Shown here: in pieces, positions 9,253 through 18,379 of the stretch
Numbering within the stretch: the stretch's first letter is position 1
How the letters are laid out: each line of letters starts with the position of its first letter
DNA from: Litorilituus sediminis
GTDB taxonomy: Bacteria; Pseudomonadota; Gammaproteobacteria; Enterobacterales; Alteromonadaceae
DNA: 64,000 nucleotides
Direction: 5' to 3'
Assembly: GCF_004295665.1 (NCBI RefSeq)
Contig: NZ_CP034759.1
Coordinates: 2,728,001-2,792,000, forward strand
Notes under the pieces: generated by a model
Told to the model about the DNA's origin: nothing
What the model saw: only the letters and a program-made list of their open reading frames with translations
Database searches by the model: none
Position numbers and translations under genes: made by a program

Positions 9253-9264
9253 TCTAAGGCTGTT
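9242..9264 (+). terminator. Hairpin over the mutM stop codon
   Basis: A perfect 10-bp stem (9242-9251 with 9255-9264) with a 3-base loop, spanning the TAA of mutM. No T tract follows, so termination is uncertain. Confidence 0.45.
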
Positions 9265-9528
9265 ATACCAAGTTGATTAGGTATTTGCTCATTTAGCGAG
9301 AATTAAAAGGCTTATAGGTAAGGCGCTAATTGCAAAGAATGGTTATTCCCTTGTTAAAATTAGCAACGCGGCATATAAGCCTTTCAAACTCGCCCTTAGG
9401 GAGTTCAAGAATAACATGATAACTGCACAATATTTATTTGATGTAGAACGACTATATCTTCATAAATTTTGTTTGTTTTAATGCTATTCTTGTAACTCTA
9501 AATGACTAAATATTTAACCAAATTGGTA

Positions 9529-9529
<1 letters not shown>
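9265..9529. repeat. MITE-like element with terminal inverted repeats
   Basis: The ends ATACCAAGTTGATTA (9265-9279) and TAACCAAATTGGTAT (9515-9529) are inverted repeats of 15 bp with two mismatches. An internal imperfect inverted pair (AGGCTTATA near 9309 and TATAAGCC near 9375) lies within. No coding frame is present. It fills the gap between convergent mutM and coaD, and its last base is the first base of the coaD stop triplet. Confidence 0.6.
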
Positions 9530-10050
<521 letters not shown>

Positions 10051-10188
10051 TTAGCTGATATACCAAGTGCAATACATATTTGCCAGCGATAAAGTTACGT
10101 AGTGATAATTTGAAATGCTAGTAAATGAATAAATAATCATAAAAAAGCTTAAAGTATTTACTCAAAAAGCTTTATATCTAATGAAATT

Positions 10189-10199
10189 TGATAGTATCA
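10189..10199. promoter_or_regulatory. Possible TetR operator
   Basis: TGATAGTATCA, an 11-base palindrome 46 bases upstream of the TetR-type gene. Its position suits an autoregulatory operator, but it is short and could be chance. Confidence 0.25.
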
Positions 10200-10244
10200 T
10201 AGCTAGATTGCCAGTTAATTAATAAAGAGATAGAAGTAGTTAGC

Positions 10245-10901
10245 ATGAAAACCCGTGACAAGATAATTCAAGCCAGTATTGCATTATTCAACGAGCAAGG
10301 AGAGCGTAATGTAACGACCAATCATATAGCTGCTCATTTATCTATTAGCCCGGGTAACTTGTATTATCATTTTCGCAATAAAGAAGACATTATTTTATCT
10401 ATTTATGAAGAGTATGCGCGCAGTCTTTTATTAGAGGCGTTGCCAAAAATATCTGCCGATGTAAAACCATTGGATGCACTTATTCTGTATATGGATGCTG
10501 TTTCACAAACGACGATGAAGTTTCGTTTCTTCTATAGCAACTTGCCGGTATTGCTTGATAAAAGCCCGTCACTGAGAGAAAAGTATGTTGAGGTGCAACA
10601 CACCATAGCACAACGCATTAAAGAGTTGTTATTGGCTTTAAGGGATGCAGATATTATTGCTTTTGAAGATGATGAGCTGGCTGATATTGTTAGCTTGTTA
10701 CGTCTTATCAATACTTTTTGGGTGAGCTTTTATCAAACGCAAACCATTGTAAGTGAAGTAAATGATTCTGTTTTCTATCAAGGCGTTTTAAAAATATTAG
10801 TTATTTTAAGACCTTACACTACAGAAGTAGCGAAAGAAGATTTATTAAAAGCGCGAGAGATGTATCAGCAGAAATATCAACAAGCGCTTGAAGCTTCTTA
10901 A
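10245..10901 (+). CDS. TetR family transcriptional regulator
   Basis: 218 residues. The N-terminal TetR helix-turn-helix is clear (about residues 7-50, with TTNHIAAHLSISPGNLYYHF). The C-terminal ligand domain has no recognisable specificity. The nearest neighbours are coaD (divergent) and a convergent HExxH gene, so the target is not indicated by context. Its stop codon directly abuts the stop of the following minus-strand gene with no spacer. Confidence 0.88.
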   Translation: MKTRDKIIQASIALFNEQGERNVTTNHIAAHLSISPGNLYYHFRNKEDIILSIYEEYARSLLLEALPKISADVKPLDALILYMDAVSQTTMKFRFFYSNLPVLLDKSPSLREKYVEVQHTIAQRIKELLLALRDADIIAFEDDELADIVSLLRLINTFWVSFYQTQTIVSEVNDSVFYQGVLKILVILRPYTTEVAKEDLLKAREMYQQKYQQALEAS

Positions 10902-11903
10902 TTAGGCGGTTAATTCAAATTGATAATTAGCCGGCTTTTCATAAGCTTGGCTAATGTCTTGATAAAAACTTTCAATGCGATTAGCGCGTTGTTGTACTTC
11001 TAATGACTGTTGAGGAATGATTTGCTCAGCAGAATTTACTTCAATAGCAGTGTTTGGCTTGGTTTGCTCAGGTGCAATTTGCTCTTGTGCTGCTATGGTT
11101 TGGTTGATTAGTTGATCAAACTCGAGAGAAGCCTGATTAACACCCTGTTCTTCTCTAAAGTGCCTATTATTACTGACAGGGCTTTCAGCTTTGTCTAATG
11201 CTATATCATTGTTTTGCGATAATAACTCGCTTTGTGCATCAAGAATTTTTTGCGCTGCACTGGCTGCTACTCGGGTATCTTGTACTGAAGGATTAATAGG
11301 CGCTAAAGCCGCAGCATGAATTTTTTGCATTTTAGCTATGGTGGCTTTTGGGTCGCCGGGGACAACGGATAAATCTACTGAAACCTCGCCACTGACCGCG
11401 TATTTTTTACCATCAGGACCAACTTCGTATGTATACGAGGGGCTACCCGTTGCTGTGCCCCCTATAGTGGCATGAGCGCGCTCATGTGTTTTAACTTCTT
11501 GATCACGCTGTTTTAGCTCAGAAATTATCTTTTCATCAGCTATGGCTTGTTGCTCTTCAGCCTGTTTTTGCTGTTCTGCTTCTTTTTCGTGTTGGTTGAA
11601 TTCGCCTTGATGATCGGCATGCTCATTATGCTCTGAGTTGCCGTGCTCTCGTTCACCACTGATAGCGCTTGCTTCTTGCTCAGCTTGCTTTCTTAGGTTG
11701 GCAAAATCAACTTGTTCATTGGTTTGCGCAGGGGTTCTCGCTCGCTCTTTGTCTGAAGCGACACCTTTTTCTGCTGCCGATTGATTGGTAGCGGCAACTT
11801 GGCTTATTACTTCTCGTTGGTGATTTTCACGACGCAGACTTTCAGTCGGAGGGTTAGCCACCGTAGGAAGGGAAAGTGTTGGCACGTGCGGGGTGATATT
11901 CAT
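10902..11903 (-). CDS. Putative HExxH metalloprotease, SprA-related / CJM1_0395 family
   Basis: 333 residues. The N-terminal third is polar, Glu/Gln-rich and probably unstructured with a coiled-coil stretch (about 85-130). The conserved core (about 125-225) contains the candidate zinc motif HERAH near residue 140, then GSPSYTYEVGPDGKKYAVSGE and a VPGDP loop, all hallmarks of the SprA-related family. No signal peptide is seen. Family function is unknown; proteolysis is predicted only from the motif. It follows a small helical gene by 28 bases on the same strand. Confidence 0.78.
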   Translation of the reverse strand: MNITPHVPTLSLPTVANPPTESLRRENHQREVISQVAATNQSAAEKGVASDKERARTPAQTNEQVDFANLRKQAEQEASAISGEREHGNSEHNEHADHQGEFNQHEKEAEQQKQAEEQQAIADEKIISELKQRDQEVKTHERAHATIGGTATGSPSYTYEVGPDGKKYAVSGEVSVDLSVVPGDPKATIAKMQKIHAAALAPINPSVQDTRVAASAAQKILDAQSELLSQNNDIALDKAESPVSNNRHFREEQGVNQASLEFDQLINQTIAAQEQIAPEQTKPNTAIEVNSAEQIIPQQSLEVQQRANRIESFYQDISQAYEKPANYQFELTA

Positions 11904-11931
11904 AGTGACACTGCTAGGCAGTAACAGCGTG

Positions 11932-12234
11932 TTAGGCTGTTACATCTAATAAAGTCCCTAAGCTATCATCAGCGCTCTTGATAACTTCGGCAGAAGCTTT
12001 AGCTTGAAACTCTGCTACTTTTAAATCGACAATAGACTGATTCAAATCAGGCACTTCAGTATTGGTTGCCACTTGATTTGTTACTTCAGTGTTGGTTTCA
12101 GCACCGCTTGTATTTTGACTGTCAGTATTGCTTAGGCTAGTACTGGCAACTATATCGGCAGCTGCTTGTTCAGCGCTCTCTCTGGCATTTTGAAAGCCTT
12201 GTACACCAGTATTAAAGGCAGATTGAATTTCCAT
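11932..12234 (-). CDS. Small helical protein upstream of the HExxH gene
   Basis: 100 residues, beginning MEIQSAFNTGVQGF. An in-frame TTG at 12249 would add five residues, but the ATG at 12234 has a GAGGG ribosome site formed by that region, so I chose it. N- and C-terminal amphipathic helices flank a Ser/Thr/Asn-rich linker (about 33-60). The C-terminal VDLKVAEFQAKAS and DDSLGTLLDV recall the coiled segments of flagellar rod/hook proteins, a resemblance I cannot test. It is probably cotranscribed with the downstream HExxH gene and may be its partner or substrate. Confidence 0.65.
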   Translation of the reverse strand: MEIQSAFNTGVQGFQNARESAEQAAADIVASTSLSNTDSQNTSGAETNTEVTNQVATNTEVPDLNQSIVDLKVAEFQAKASAEVIKSADDSLGTLLDVTA

Positions 12235-12321
12235 AGAAATAGCCCTCAAAGTTCAAATCTTTACTGTCTAATTATTAACCAAAATGGCTTAAAAGTAAAT
12301 CTAATCTTAACTTTTCAATCG

Positions 12322-13155
12322 TTAATTTTTGTTACTAAATTTAGTTGTTAACCAGTGAGATAAAACCTCTTTAAAATCATCAGCATGAGAAATGAAAGGT
12401 GCATGTGATGCTTGAGGAAATATATATGAGTCACTGTTAGGTGCTAAATCTGTCACTTTATCGGCAATGGATTTAGGCACTAAGCTATCATTTTTTCCAT
12501 ACAAACGTAAAAACGGCACAGATATCTCAGAAAGTTGGCTACGTAAATCTGTTGTTTCTAATAGTTTTAATGAATCATCCAAGGTGCTTTTAGTTGGTAA
12601 TGGTTGGCTCATAACCAACTGGGTAATTTGCTTAAGGTCTTGACGAATATGTGGGCTACCCATGGCTTGTATTTTTAAAAAACCGGTAATGGTTTTTTCA
12701 GTATCAACGGAAAGTTGCTGATGAAAGCCTGCTAATACATTGGCTTTAATGCCAGGCCATTTTTCATTGCTATTTTGCTCAACAAAATAAGGTGAACTTG
12801 CCACAGTGATTAAGCCAAGTACTTGTTCTGGCATAGTTAATGCGATTGTTGAGGCGATATGACCGCCTAATGACCAACCTAAGTAAATGGCAGGTTTGTT
12901 AATGGTAGTGGCAACTAGCTTAGCAATATTTTGCAAATTATAAGGTTCAATTGCTACTTGATTGCTATTGCCAAAGCCAGGTAAATCAATGGTTATCAGC
13001 TCAAAGTTACTGGTTATTTGGCTCGCTAACTTAGTTAATAATGGCTGCCAAACGCCTGAATTTAAGCCCCAGCCATGAATAAATACAATGGGGATTTTGT
13101 TTGTTGAGGGGGCGTTTTCTGTCAGGGTACTGGTAAATGCTAAGCTTTCTGCCAT
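12322..13155 (-). CDS. bioH: Pimeloyl-ACP methyl ester carboxylesterase
   Basis: Alpha/beta hydrolase of 277 residues that releases pimeloyl-ACP for biotin synthesis. HGWGLNSGVW near residues 27-36 supplies the oxyanion hole, the nucleophile Ser95 is in GWSLGG, the acid is the Asp of YGKNDSLVP and the base the His of ASHAPF. It is about 20 residues longer than the E. coli protein at the N-terminus. It is divergent from comF, the pairing found in E. coli (bioH-gntX). Confidence 0.92.
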   Translation of the reverse strand: MAESLAFTSTLTENAPSTNKIPIVFIHGWGLNSGVWQPLLTKLASQITSNFELITIDLPGFGNSNQVAIEPYNLQNIAKLVATTINKPAIYLGWSLGGHIASTIALTMPEQVLGLITVASSPYFVEQNSNEKWPGIKANVLAGFHQQLSVDTEKTITGFLKIQAMGSPHIRQDLKQITQLVMSQPLPTKSTLDDSLKLLETTDLRSQLSEISVPFLRLYGKNDSLVPKSIADKVTDLAPNSDSYIFPQASHAPFISHADDFKEVLSHWLTTKFSNKN

Positions 13156-13210
13156 GCTTAATTTAATGCCTTATTTATAAAGGCGTTAGTGTACAAAAAG
13201 GTTGCCTACA

Positions 13211-13969
13211 ATGGAATGGTTAGCGTTAGTAAATAAAGGATTAGCTCGAGTAGCTAAGCTAGTTACACACTTGGGTAGTTGTGATTTGTGCTTGCAAGAA
13301 ATTTATCCTACTAAGCGGGATGAATGTTCAAGCATGGGCTTTATTTGTCGGTATTGTTTGGCAGATCTTGCCTTATTCGAGCAAGAGAAAATAAAAGGTG
13401 ATTTACTGTCTTGGCCTGCGGTAAAGCGAGCCTTGCCAAAATGTCAGTTTGATCGATTATTTGTACTCTCACCGTATCTTTATCCTTTTGATACTTGGTT
13501 AAAACAATTTAAGTATCAAGGTCGTTTTCAATTGGCTAGGTTTTTGTCTAAGTTATTGGCGAGAGAGTGGCTTAAATATGCTTATTTCGATGTCACGCAA
13601 CCAGTTGATTTAGTTGTCGCTGTACCTGTTCATGTCAGTCGATGGCAACAACGTGGCTATAATCAGGCGCATTTGCTGGCAAAAGAATTTGCTCAACAAG
13701 CTAAGCTGCCTTATGGCACACATTTGCTGAAGCGAGTAAAGCAAAATGCTAGTCAAGTAGGTAAATCGGGCGCAGAGCGACGAACCAGTTTGCGCGGTGC
13801 ATTTTGTTTACGAGAGCCGCTAGCTGATGGCATCAAACATGTGCTAATCGTTGATGATGTTGTTACTACAGGCAGTACGGCATCAGAAATTAGTGCTGTG
13901 TTAAAACGGGCTGGGGTGGAAAAGGTTACATTAGTAACTGTGTGTATTTCCCTACCCCAAAAATGCTAG
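13211..13969 (+). CDS. comF: ComF family phosphoribosyltransferase-like protein (GntX type)
   Basis: 252 residues from the ATG at 13211; a TTG nine bases upstream is also in frame, but AAAAGG fits the ATG better. An N-terminal double zinc-knuckle (CDLC near 24 and CRYC near 46) is followed by a type I PRTase domain whose PRPP loop reads VLIVDDVVTTGST (about residues 213-225). The family is linked to DNA uptake and nucleotide metabolism; its reaction is unknown. It shares a 55-base divergent promoter region with bioH. Confidence 0.88.
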   Translation: MEWLALVNKGLARVAKLVTHLGSCDLCLQEIYPTKRDECSSMGFICRYCLADLALFEQEKIKGDLLSWPAVKRALPKCQFDRLFVLSPYLYPFDTWLKQFKYQGRFQLARFLSKLLAREWLKYAYFDVTQPVDLVVAVPVHVSRWQQRGYNQAHLLAKEFAQQAKLPYGTHLLKRVKQNASQVGKSGAERRTSLRGAFCLREPLADGIKHVLIVDDVVTTGSTASEISAVLKRAGVEKVTLVTVCISLPQKC

Positions 13970-13975
13970 CCTAAG

Positions 13976-16528
13976 TTATTTGGTATTGGCACTAAAGGCT
14001 TGAGCAAAGAATAAGCTGTTGGCGAGTATTTTCGCGCTACCGTACCAATAACCTCTAAAGGCAAGTACGTCGCTGGTCGCGATAACGCGGCCTTCACCAT
14101 AATTATGGGCGACTATAGCGGCATTATGCGCTAAACGATTAACCAAGTTTTGATCTGTATAGCCGCTCAATAATGGTGTTGGCGTGTACTGGGCTAGGGT
14201 AATAAAGGCCTTTTTCGGTTGCTCCATGATTAGCGTACTGTTACGGAATAAAGGTAATAACCTTTCTTGATAGCCATAAGCTAATGGATGAGAGGTGTCG
14301 AGTTGGGCTGCAAAAATAGCACCGGCAATGCGTTTACGAGCAGCGAGTGATTCTTTGTCTTGATAAGTTAAGCCTTCTTCATCGAAAAGTTGATTTATCT
14401 GCTCTCGGCTAGCAAATTTTGCTGCGAGAATTTCATGTTTTGCAAGCCATTTAGCCCCACGCTTTTGTCCGATAATAGTACCGCCTTGCTTTATCCAGCC
14501 TTTGATTTTTGTCACGTCTTTTTCTGATAGCTTATCGTAATTTCCGTTAACTAAAATCAAGTGGCTGTATGTGCTTAAATCAAGCGAACTCAAGCGGTTG
14601 TAATTGCTGATTGAAACAGGGATATTAAGCATTTTATCGAGATAAAAACGCACTTCACCTGCTTCATATTGTGAAATACCTTGTCCGCCTAGCATTAATA
14701 CTTTTGGCTGTTTAATTAGTTTAAAGGTGCTACTACCTAAATCAATGCCTTTAACAGTTAAACCTGTAGCAAGATTAAATAACTCGATATTGCTCTGCTG
14801 ACTTGCCTTAACTAACTTTTCACGCCAATCAGTAGCTTGCTGAATACCTGCTAACACAATAATAGTGCCGCTGTTAAATTGTTTTTGTTGGCCATTGATC
14901 ATGCTTGTAAACGGTTTGCGTGCCACTTTTGCTTTGATCCCTTGAGCTAACAGGGTATTTAATAGTTTAGGTGCAAGAAAATGCTGCCATTCAAATGCAT
15001 AAGCGTAGGATAACTGATCAATATTGCTTGGCTTATCCTGGGGTGAGCTTTGCCATGGTGTTTTAGCTATTTCTAAGCCCCAGCTACGATTAAGGCGTTG
15101 AAACTCAATATTCATTGCCAGTGGCATGGTCCAGCCAGAAACATCGTAGAAGGTATTATCTTTAAAGTTTGTTTGTTGATTAAACAAAGCTTTAATCAAG
15201 CGATATTGTGGTTGGGCAAGCGGTAAATAAAAGCTGCTGTCTTTACCATAAACTTTATCTTTATGTTCAAAATCTTCAGTTAGTGGGTAAACATTGATTT
15301 GATGTTGCGCCAACTTTTCTAGTAATGCCTGTAACCTAAAATTGTCTTTAGGCTCATGCAATAAGTAACCGGTAAATTTTTCTTTTTTCGCTAATTTGTA
15401 GGCATCTTGATAAAAGTTGTGCTGATATTGCAGTAATTTGTCTTTATTATGCCAAGCACCTGCTATGGTTGATAACGAGGTTAAAACGTGATTTCTAATG
15501 CTGTCTTCAAAGGTGAGTAAACCATTAACCGTTTGTTGCTGCATACCTCGAGAGCTGGCTTGCTCAAACAAAATACCAATACTGCCATTTATATCTGGGT
15601 AGGTTGAACCCTTACCATAATAGAAGTCATCGAAGTTTTCTTCGCTGTAATATAATCTGTCTTGTTGATCGAGAGCTTGCGCATGAAACTTAGCTAAATC
15701 TGATGTTAGTGAAACATTCTCAGCAGGTGTTAATGGGTGCGTTCGGCTCAAAATACCCGGTTGGAAAAAATAGCTGCTGTTGTGTCCCATTTCATGAAAA
15801 TCGCCGACTACATGCGGTTTATATTGATGAAAATACTTTAGTCTGTTCTGGGTTTCTTGTTGAGTTACAAGCAGCCAATCACGATTCAAATCAAACCAAT
15901 AATGATTGGTTCGGCCTGTTACCCAGTGTTGATGGTGCTCAATATGATTTGCATCTGGGTTATTTGTTGTGTTGCCAAAGGTTGTCACCCAGTTGACAAA
16001 TCTATCCATACCATCAGGATTTATACTAGGCTCAAGCACGATAATGGTGTTAGCTAGTAACTCTTGCATGCTTTGTTCTTGGCTTGCCGCTAAATGATAG
16101 GCAACCACCAAGGCAGCATTGGCGCCACTAATTTCATCACCATGAACACTATAGCCTAGCCATACAATGAGTGGCTTGTTGGTGTTAAGAGCAGTTTTTT
16201 CGTTATTTGGCTTTAATAAATTGGGTAATTTCTTCAGGTTTTCAGGGCTGGAAATACTAACCAGTAGTTGCTCTCTATGCTGTGCTGTTTCACCCATAGT
16301 GGTTAGCTGAATACGATCACTATGTTGTGCTAGTTGATAAAAGTAGCTTAGTAATTGCTCATGCCTTATTTGGCGCTGACCTACTTCAAAGCCTAAAACA
16401 CTACTTGGCTTTGGAATTTGCTGACTGTATTGTGTATTTTCAGGTAAGTAATTAGTTACTGGCGCTGCGTTAAGTGCGCTAAAAGACGATAAAAAACCAA
16501 CCAATAGTAGTGTGCGTAGCAGTTTCAT
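13976..16528 (-). CDS. Secreted M14 family zinc carboxypeptidase-like protein
   Basis: 850 residues from the ATG at 16528, which has GAGG five bases upstream and gives a clean signal peptide (MKLLRTLLLVGFLSSFSALNA); the frame can extend 12 codons further, which would spoil the signal. The catalytic M14 domain (about 50-350) has HGDE for zinc near 128-131, DLNRDW for substrate binding near 214 and DFHEMGH near 245, with a Glu in LFEQASSRG near 320. The remaining C-terminal half includes a glutamine-amidotransferase-like segment (about 610-780). It is probably a periplasmic or secreted peptide scavenger. Confidence 0.88.
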   Translation of the reverse strand: MKLLRTLLLVGFLSSFSALNAAPVTNYLPENTQYSQQIPKPSSVLGFEVGQRQIRHEQLLSYFYQLAQHSDRIQLTTMGETAQHREQLLVSISSPENLKKLPNLLKPNNEKTALNTNKPLIVWLGYSVHGDEISGANAALVVAYHLAASQEQSMQELLANTIIVLEPSINPDGMDRFVNWVTTFGNTTNNPDANHIEHHQHWVTGRTNHYWFDLNRDWLLVTQQETQNRLKYFHQYKPHVVGDFHEMGHNSSYFFQPGILSRTHPLTPAENVSLTSDLAKFHAQALDQQDRLYYSEENFDDFYYGKGSTYPDINGSIGILFEQASSRGMQQQTVNGLLTFEDSIRNHVLTSLSTIAGAWHNKDKLLQYQHNFYQDAYKLAKKEKFTGYLLHEPKDNFRLQALLEKLAQHQINVYPLTEDFEHKDKVYGKDSSFYLPLAQPQYRLIKALFNQQTNFKDNTFYDVSGWTMPLAMNIEFQRLNRSWGLEIAKTPWQSSPQDKPSNIDQLSYAYAFEWQHFLAPKLLNTLLAQGIKAKVARKPFTSMINGQQKQFNSGTIIVLAGIQQATDWREKLVKASQQSNIELFNLATGLTVKGIDLGSSTFKLIKQPKVLMLGGQGISQYEAGEVRFYLDKMLNIPVSISNYNRLSSLDLSTYSHLILVNGNYDKLSEKDVTKIKGWIKQGGTIIGQKRGAKWLAKHEILAAKFASREQINQLFDEEGLTYQDKESLAARKRIAGAIFAAQLDTSHPLAYGYQERLLPLFRNSTLIMEQPKKAFITLAQYTPTPLLSGYTDQNLVNRLAHNAAIVAHNYGEGRVIATSDVLAFRGYWYGSAKILANSLFFAQAFSANTK

Positions 16529-16732
16529 AAAAACCTCATATATTAACGTTCGATAAAATAACAAAGAAATGCTGAAAAATCATTGCTAAAAGTACTCTAG
16601 AGGTGGATTTATTTGCGAAGAGAAGATCGTTAGTTTCATAGACACAGCACAGATAGAGGAGTAAAATAACCATACTTGAGTAAAATAGTCAGGTATGCAT
16701 TAGCCTGAGAGAGCAAAGAGAGTCTATTTATC

Positions 16733-17311
16733 ATGATCAGTATTTCAGAAAGTGCCCAAGCGCATTTTGTAAAATTACTTTCGCAACAAGCGGAAGGTAC
16801 ACATATTCGCGTTTTTGTTGTTAATCCGGGTACAGCAAAAGCTGAGTGTGGCGTTTCTTATTGCCCACCTGATGCGGTCGAGCCAGATGATTTAGAATTA
16901 CCATTTAATGGTTTCTCAGCCATGGTTGATAGCGATAGCAAAAGCTTTTTAGAAGAAGCTGAAATTGACTTTGTTACTGATCAAATGGGCTCTCAGCTAA
17001 CCCTTAAAGCGCCGAATGCTAAGTTACGCAAGGTGGCAGATGATGCGCCTTTATTTGAACGAGTAAACTACTTTTTGCAAGCTGAAGTAAACCCTCAGTT
17101 AGCTGGTCACGGTGGTGAATGTACTTTAGTAGAAATAACAGATGATGGTTATGCGGTACTACAATTTGGTGGTGGCTGTAATGGTTGTGCACAAATCGAT
17201 GTCACTGTTAAAGATGGCATTGAAAGACAGCTGGTAGAATTAATGGGTGATGAAATTAAAGGTGTTAAAGATGCGACTGAACACCAACGTGGCGATCACT
17301 CTTATTATTAA
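16733..17311 (+). CDS. nfuA: Fe-S biogenesis protein NfuA
   Basis: 192 residues. An N-terminal degenerate A-type domain (about 1-95) is joined to a C-terminal Nfu domain with the cluster-binding GGGCNGC motif (Cys near 149 and 152). It carries 4Fe-4S clusters to apoproteins such as aconitase, especially under iron or oxidative stress. In many gammaproteobacteria it lies beside comF/bioH; here an M14 peptidase gene has come between. The start gives the normal [12 protein letters not shown]-terminus. Confidence 0.96.
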   Translation: MISISESAQAHFVKLLSQQAEGTHIRVFVVNPGTAKAECGVSYCPPDAVEPDDLELPFNGFSAMVDSDSKSFLEEAEIDFVTDQMGSQLTLKAPNAKLRKVADDAPLFERVNYFLQAEVNPQLAGHGGECTLVEITDDGYAVLQFGGGCNGCAQIDVTVKDGIERQLVELMGDEIKGVKDATEHQRGDHSYY

Positions 17312-17344
17312 TTGATACAAATATTAAGTGATAGAAAGAGTGCC

Positions 17345-17584
17345 ATGAAGTCACTGCTGGAAAAACTAGGTCAAAACCCACAGCGAAGTTTACAAATTTT
17401 TTTGCGGGGTCTTGGCCTTTTTGTTTTATCGCTCGGCTTTATTGCACTTGGCTATTTTTATCATCATCTATGGCAAGTTGTCGGCCTAGCCTTGCTTGCT
17501 ATCGCTTGCCTTATTGCCGCTTGGGGCTATCTCGGTATCTTTGCTAATCGTTGGCTGCAAATCTTAAATCGTCATAAGTATTAA
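17345..17584 (+). CDS. Small two-helix membrane protein
   Basis: 79 residues from the ATG at 17345; the reading frame opens at a TTG directly after the nfuA stop, but the ATG is more likely. Two hydrophobic segments (about residues 20-38 and 42-62) separated by a short His-containing turn, with a basic C-terminus. No family is recognised. The stop codon is inside the first copy of a 17-bp tandem duplication that also forms the next gene's start. Confidence 0.6.
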   Translation: MKSLLEKLGQNPQRSLQIFLRGLGLFVLSLGFIALGYFYHHLWQVVGLALLAIACLIAAWGYLGIFANRWLQILNRHKY

Positions 17585-17604
17585 CATGTCATAAGTATTA
17601 ACAT
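17571..17604 (+). repeat. Perfect 17-bp tandem duplication
   Basis: The unit GTCATAAGTATTAACAT occurs twice back to back (17571-17587 and 17588-17604). It spans the stop codon of the upstream gene and brings an ATG into place for the downstream one. Confidence 0.9.
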
Positions 17605-17962
17605 GTCTTTAATCGAAAAGTACTGGCTGAGCCTGACTATATTTATCTTGGTTTGCATTGCTACCTTATCACTGTGGCCTGCTCAGTCATTACCTGCTGT
17701 ACCAGGTACAGACAAAACGCACCATTTCATCGCTTATGGTTTGTTGATGTTACCCACCGCATTGAAAAAGCCGAAAGGTTGGTTATATATCGCATTAGCG
17801 TTTGCGCTATTTAGTGGCGCAATTGAGTTAATTCAGCCTTATGTTAATCGCTATGGTGAGTGGTTAGATATGTTGGCCAACGTACTAGGTTTGTGCTGTG
17901 GTGTATTGTTTGCTGCGTTGCTCAAGAAAATGTCGTCATGGCATAAAGCTGATTACATTTAG
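17603..17962 (+). CDS. VanZ-like membrane protein
   Basis: 119 residues with four hydrophobic segments (about 10-25, 45-60, 61-78 and 90-108). The HHFIAYGLLMLP and later GAIELIQPYV motifs are typical of the VanZ-like family, whose function outside glycopeptide resistance is unknown. It starts within the second copy of a 17-bp tandem duplication, 18 bases after the preceding membrane gene, so the two are likely cotranscribed with nfuA. Confidence 0.78.
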   Translation: MSLIEKYWLSLTIFILVCIATLSLWPAQSLPAVPGTDKTHHFIAYGLLMLPTALKKPKGWLYIALAFALFSGAIELIQPYVNRYGEWLDMLANVLGLCCGVLFAALLKKMSSWHKADYI

Positions 17963-18078
17963 TCACAGTAAGTTACATTTATACTCAGGGTTAATGGGAA
18001 ATTGTTGACAGGTATCAAGCCAGTTACCCTATTGCGTGCTAAACTTTGTCTATATTTTTACAGCAAGGCTTTATTTTT

Positions 18079-18357
18079 ATGTCAGAGCAAACCCCAGCAC
18101 ATCATTTACCTGTTAGACACCCACCAAAACGCTTGTGGCAAAAAATAACCTTAGTCATCGCTAACTTGAGTTTTCTATGTGCTGCCATTGGTATTGTGGT
18201 TACCTTGATTTATGGTAATTCTGTTGAAGCAGAATACAAAGCCGCTATGGGGGCTATTACCTTCTTTTGTTTTGCTGTCGGTGTGGTTTGTAAAGCTTTA
18301 GGGGGAACCAGCATTCCAAGCTTAAAATTAGAGCCACAAAATAAAAAACCAGAATAA
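18079..18357 (+). CDS. Small two-helix membrane protein
   Basis: 92 residues from the ATG at 18079 (AAGG upstream); an upstream in-frame start at 18046 would add 11 residues with no ribosome site. A basic, Pro/His-rich N-terminus is followed by two transmembrane helices (about 24-46 and 54-76) and a lysine-rich tail. Family not recognised. It is convergent with the MATE transporter. Confidence 0.6.
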   Translation: MSEQTPAHHLPVRHPPKRLWQKITLVIANLSFLCAAIGIVVTLIYGNSVEAEYKAAMGAITFFCFAVGVVCKALGGTSIPSLKLEPQNKKPE

Positions 18358-18379
18358 AGTAACTACTTGTTAACAGCAG

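Noticed and set aside
10060..10085. Second copy of the ATACCAAGT element end upstream of coaD
   Set aside because: Only the first nine or so bases match the 9265 element end and no partner repeat follows.
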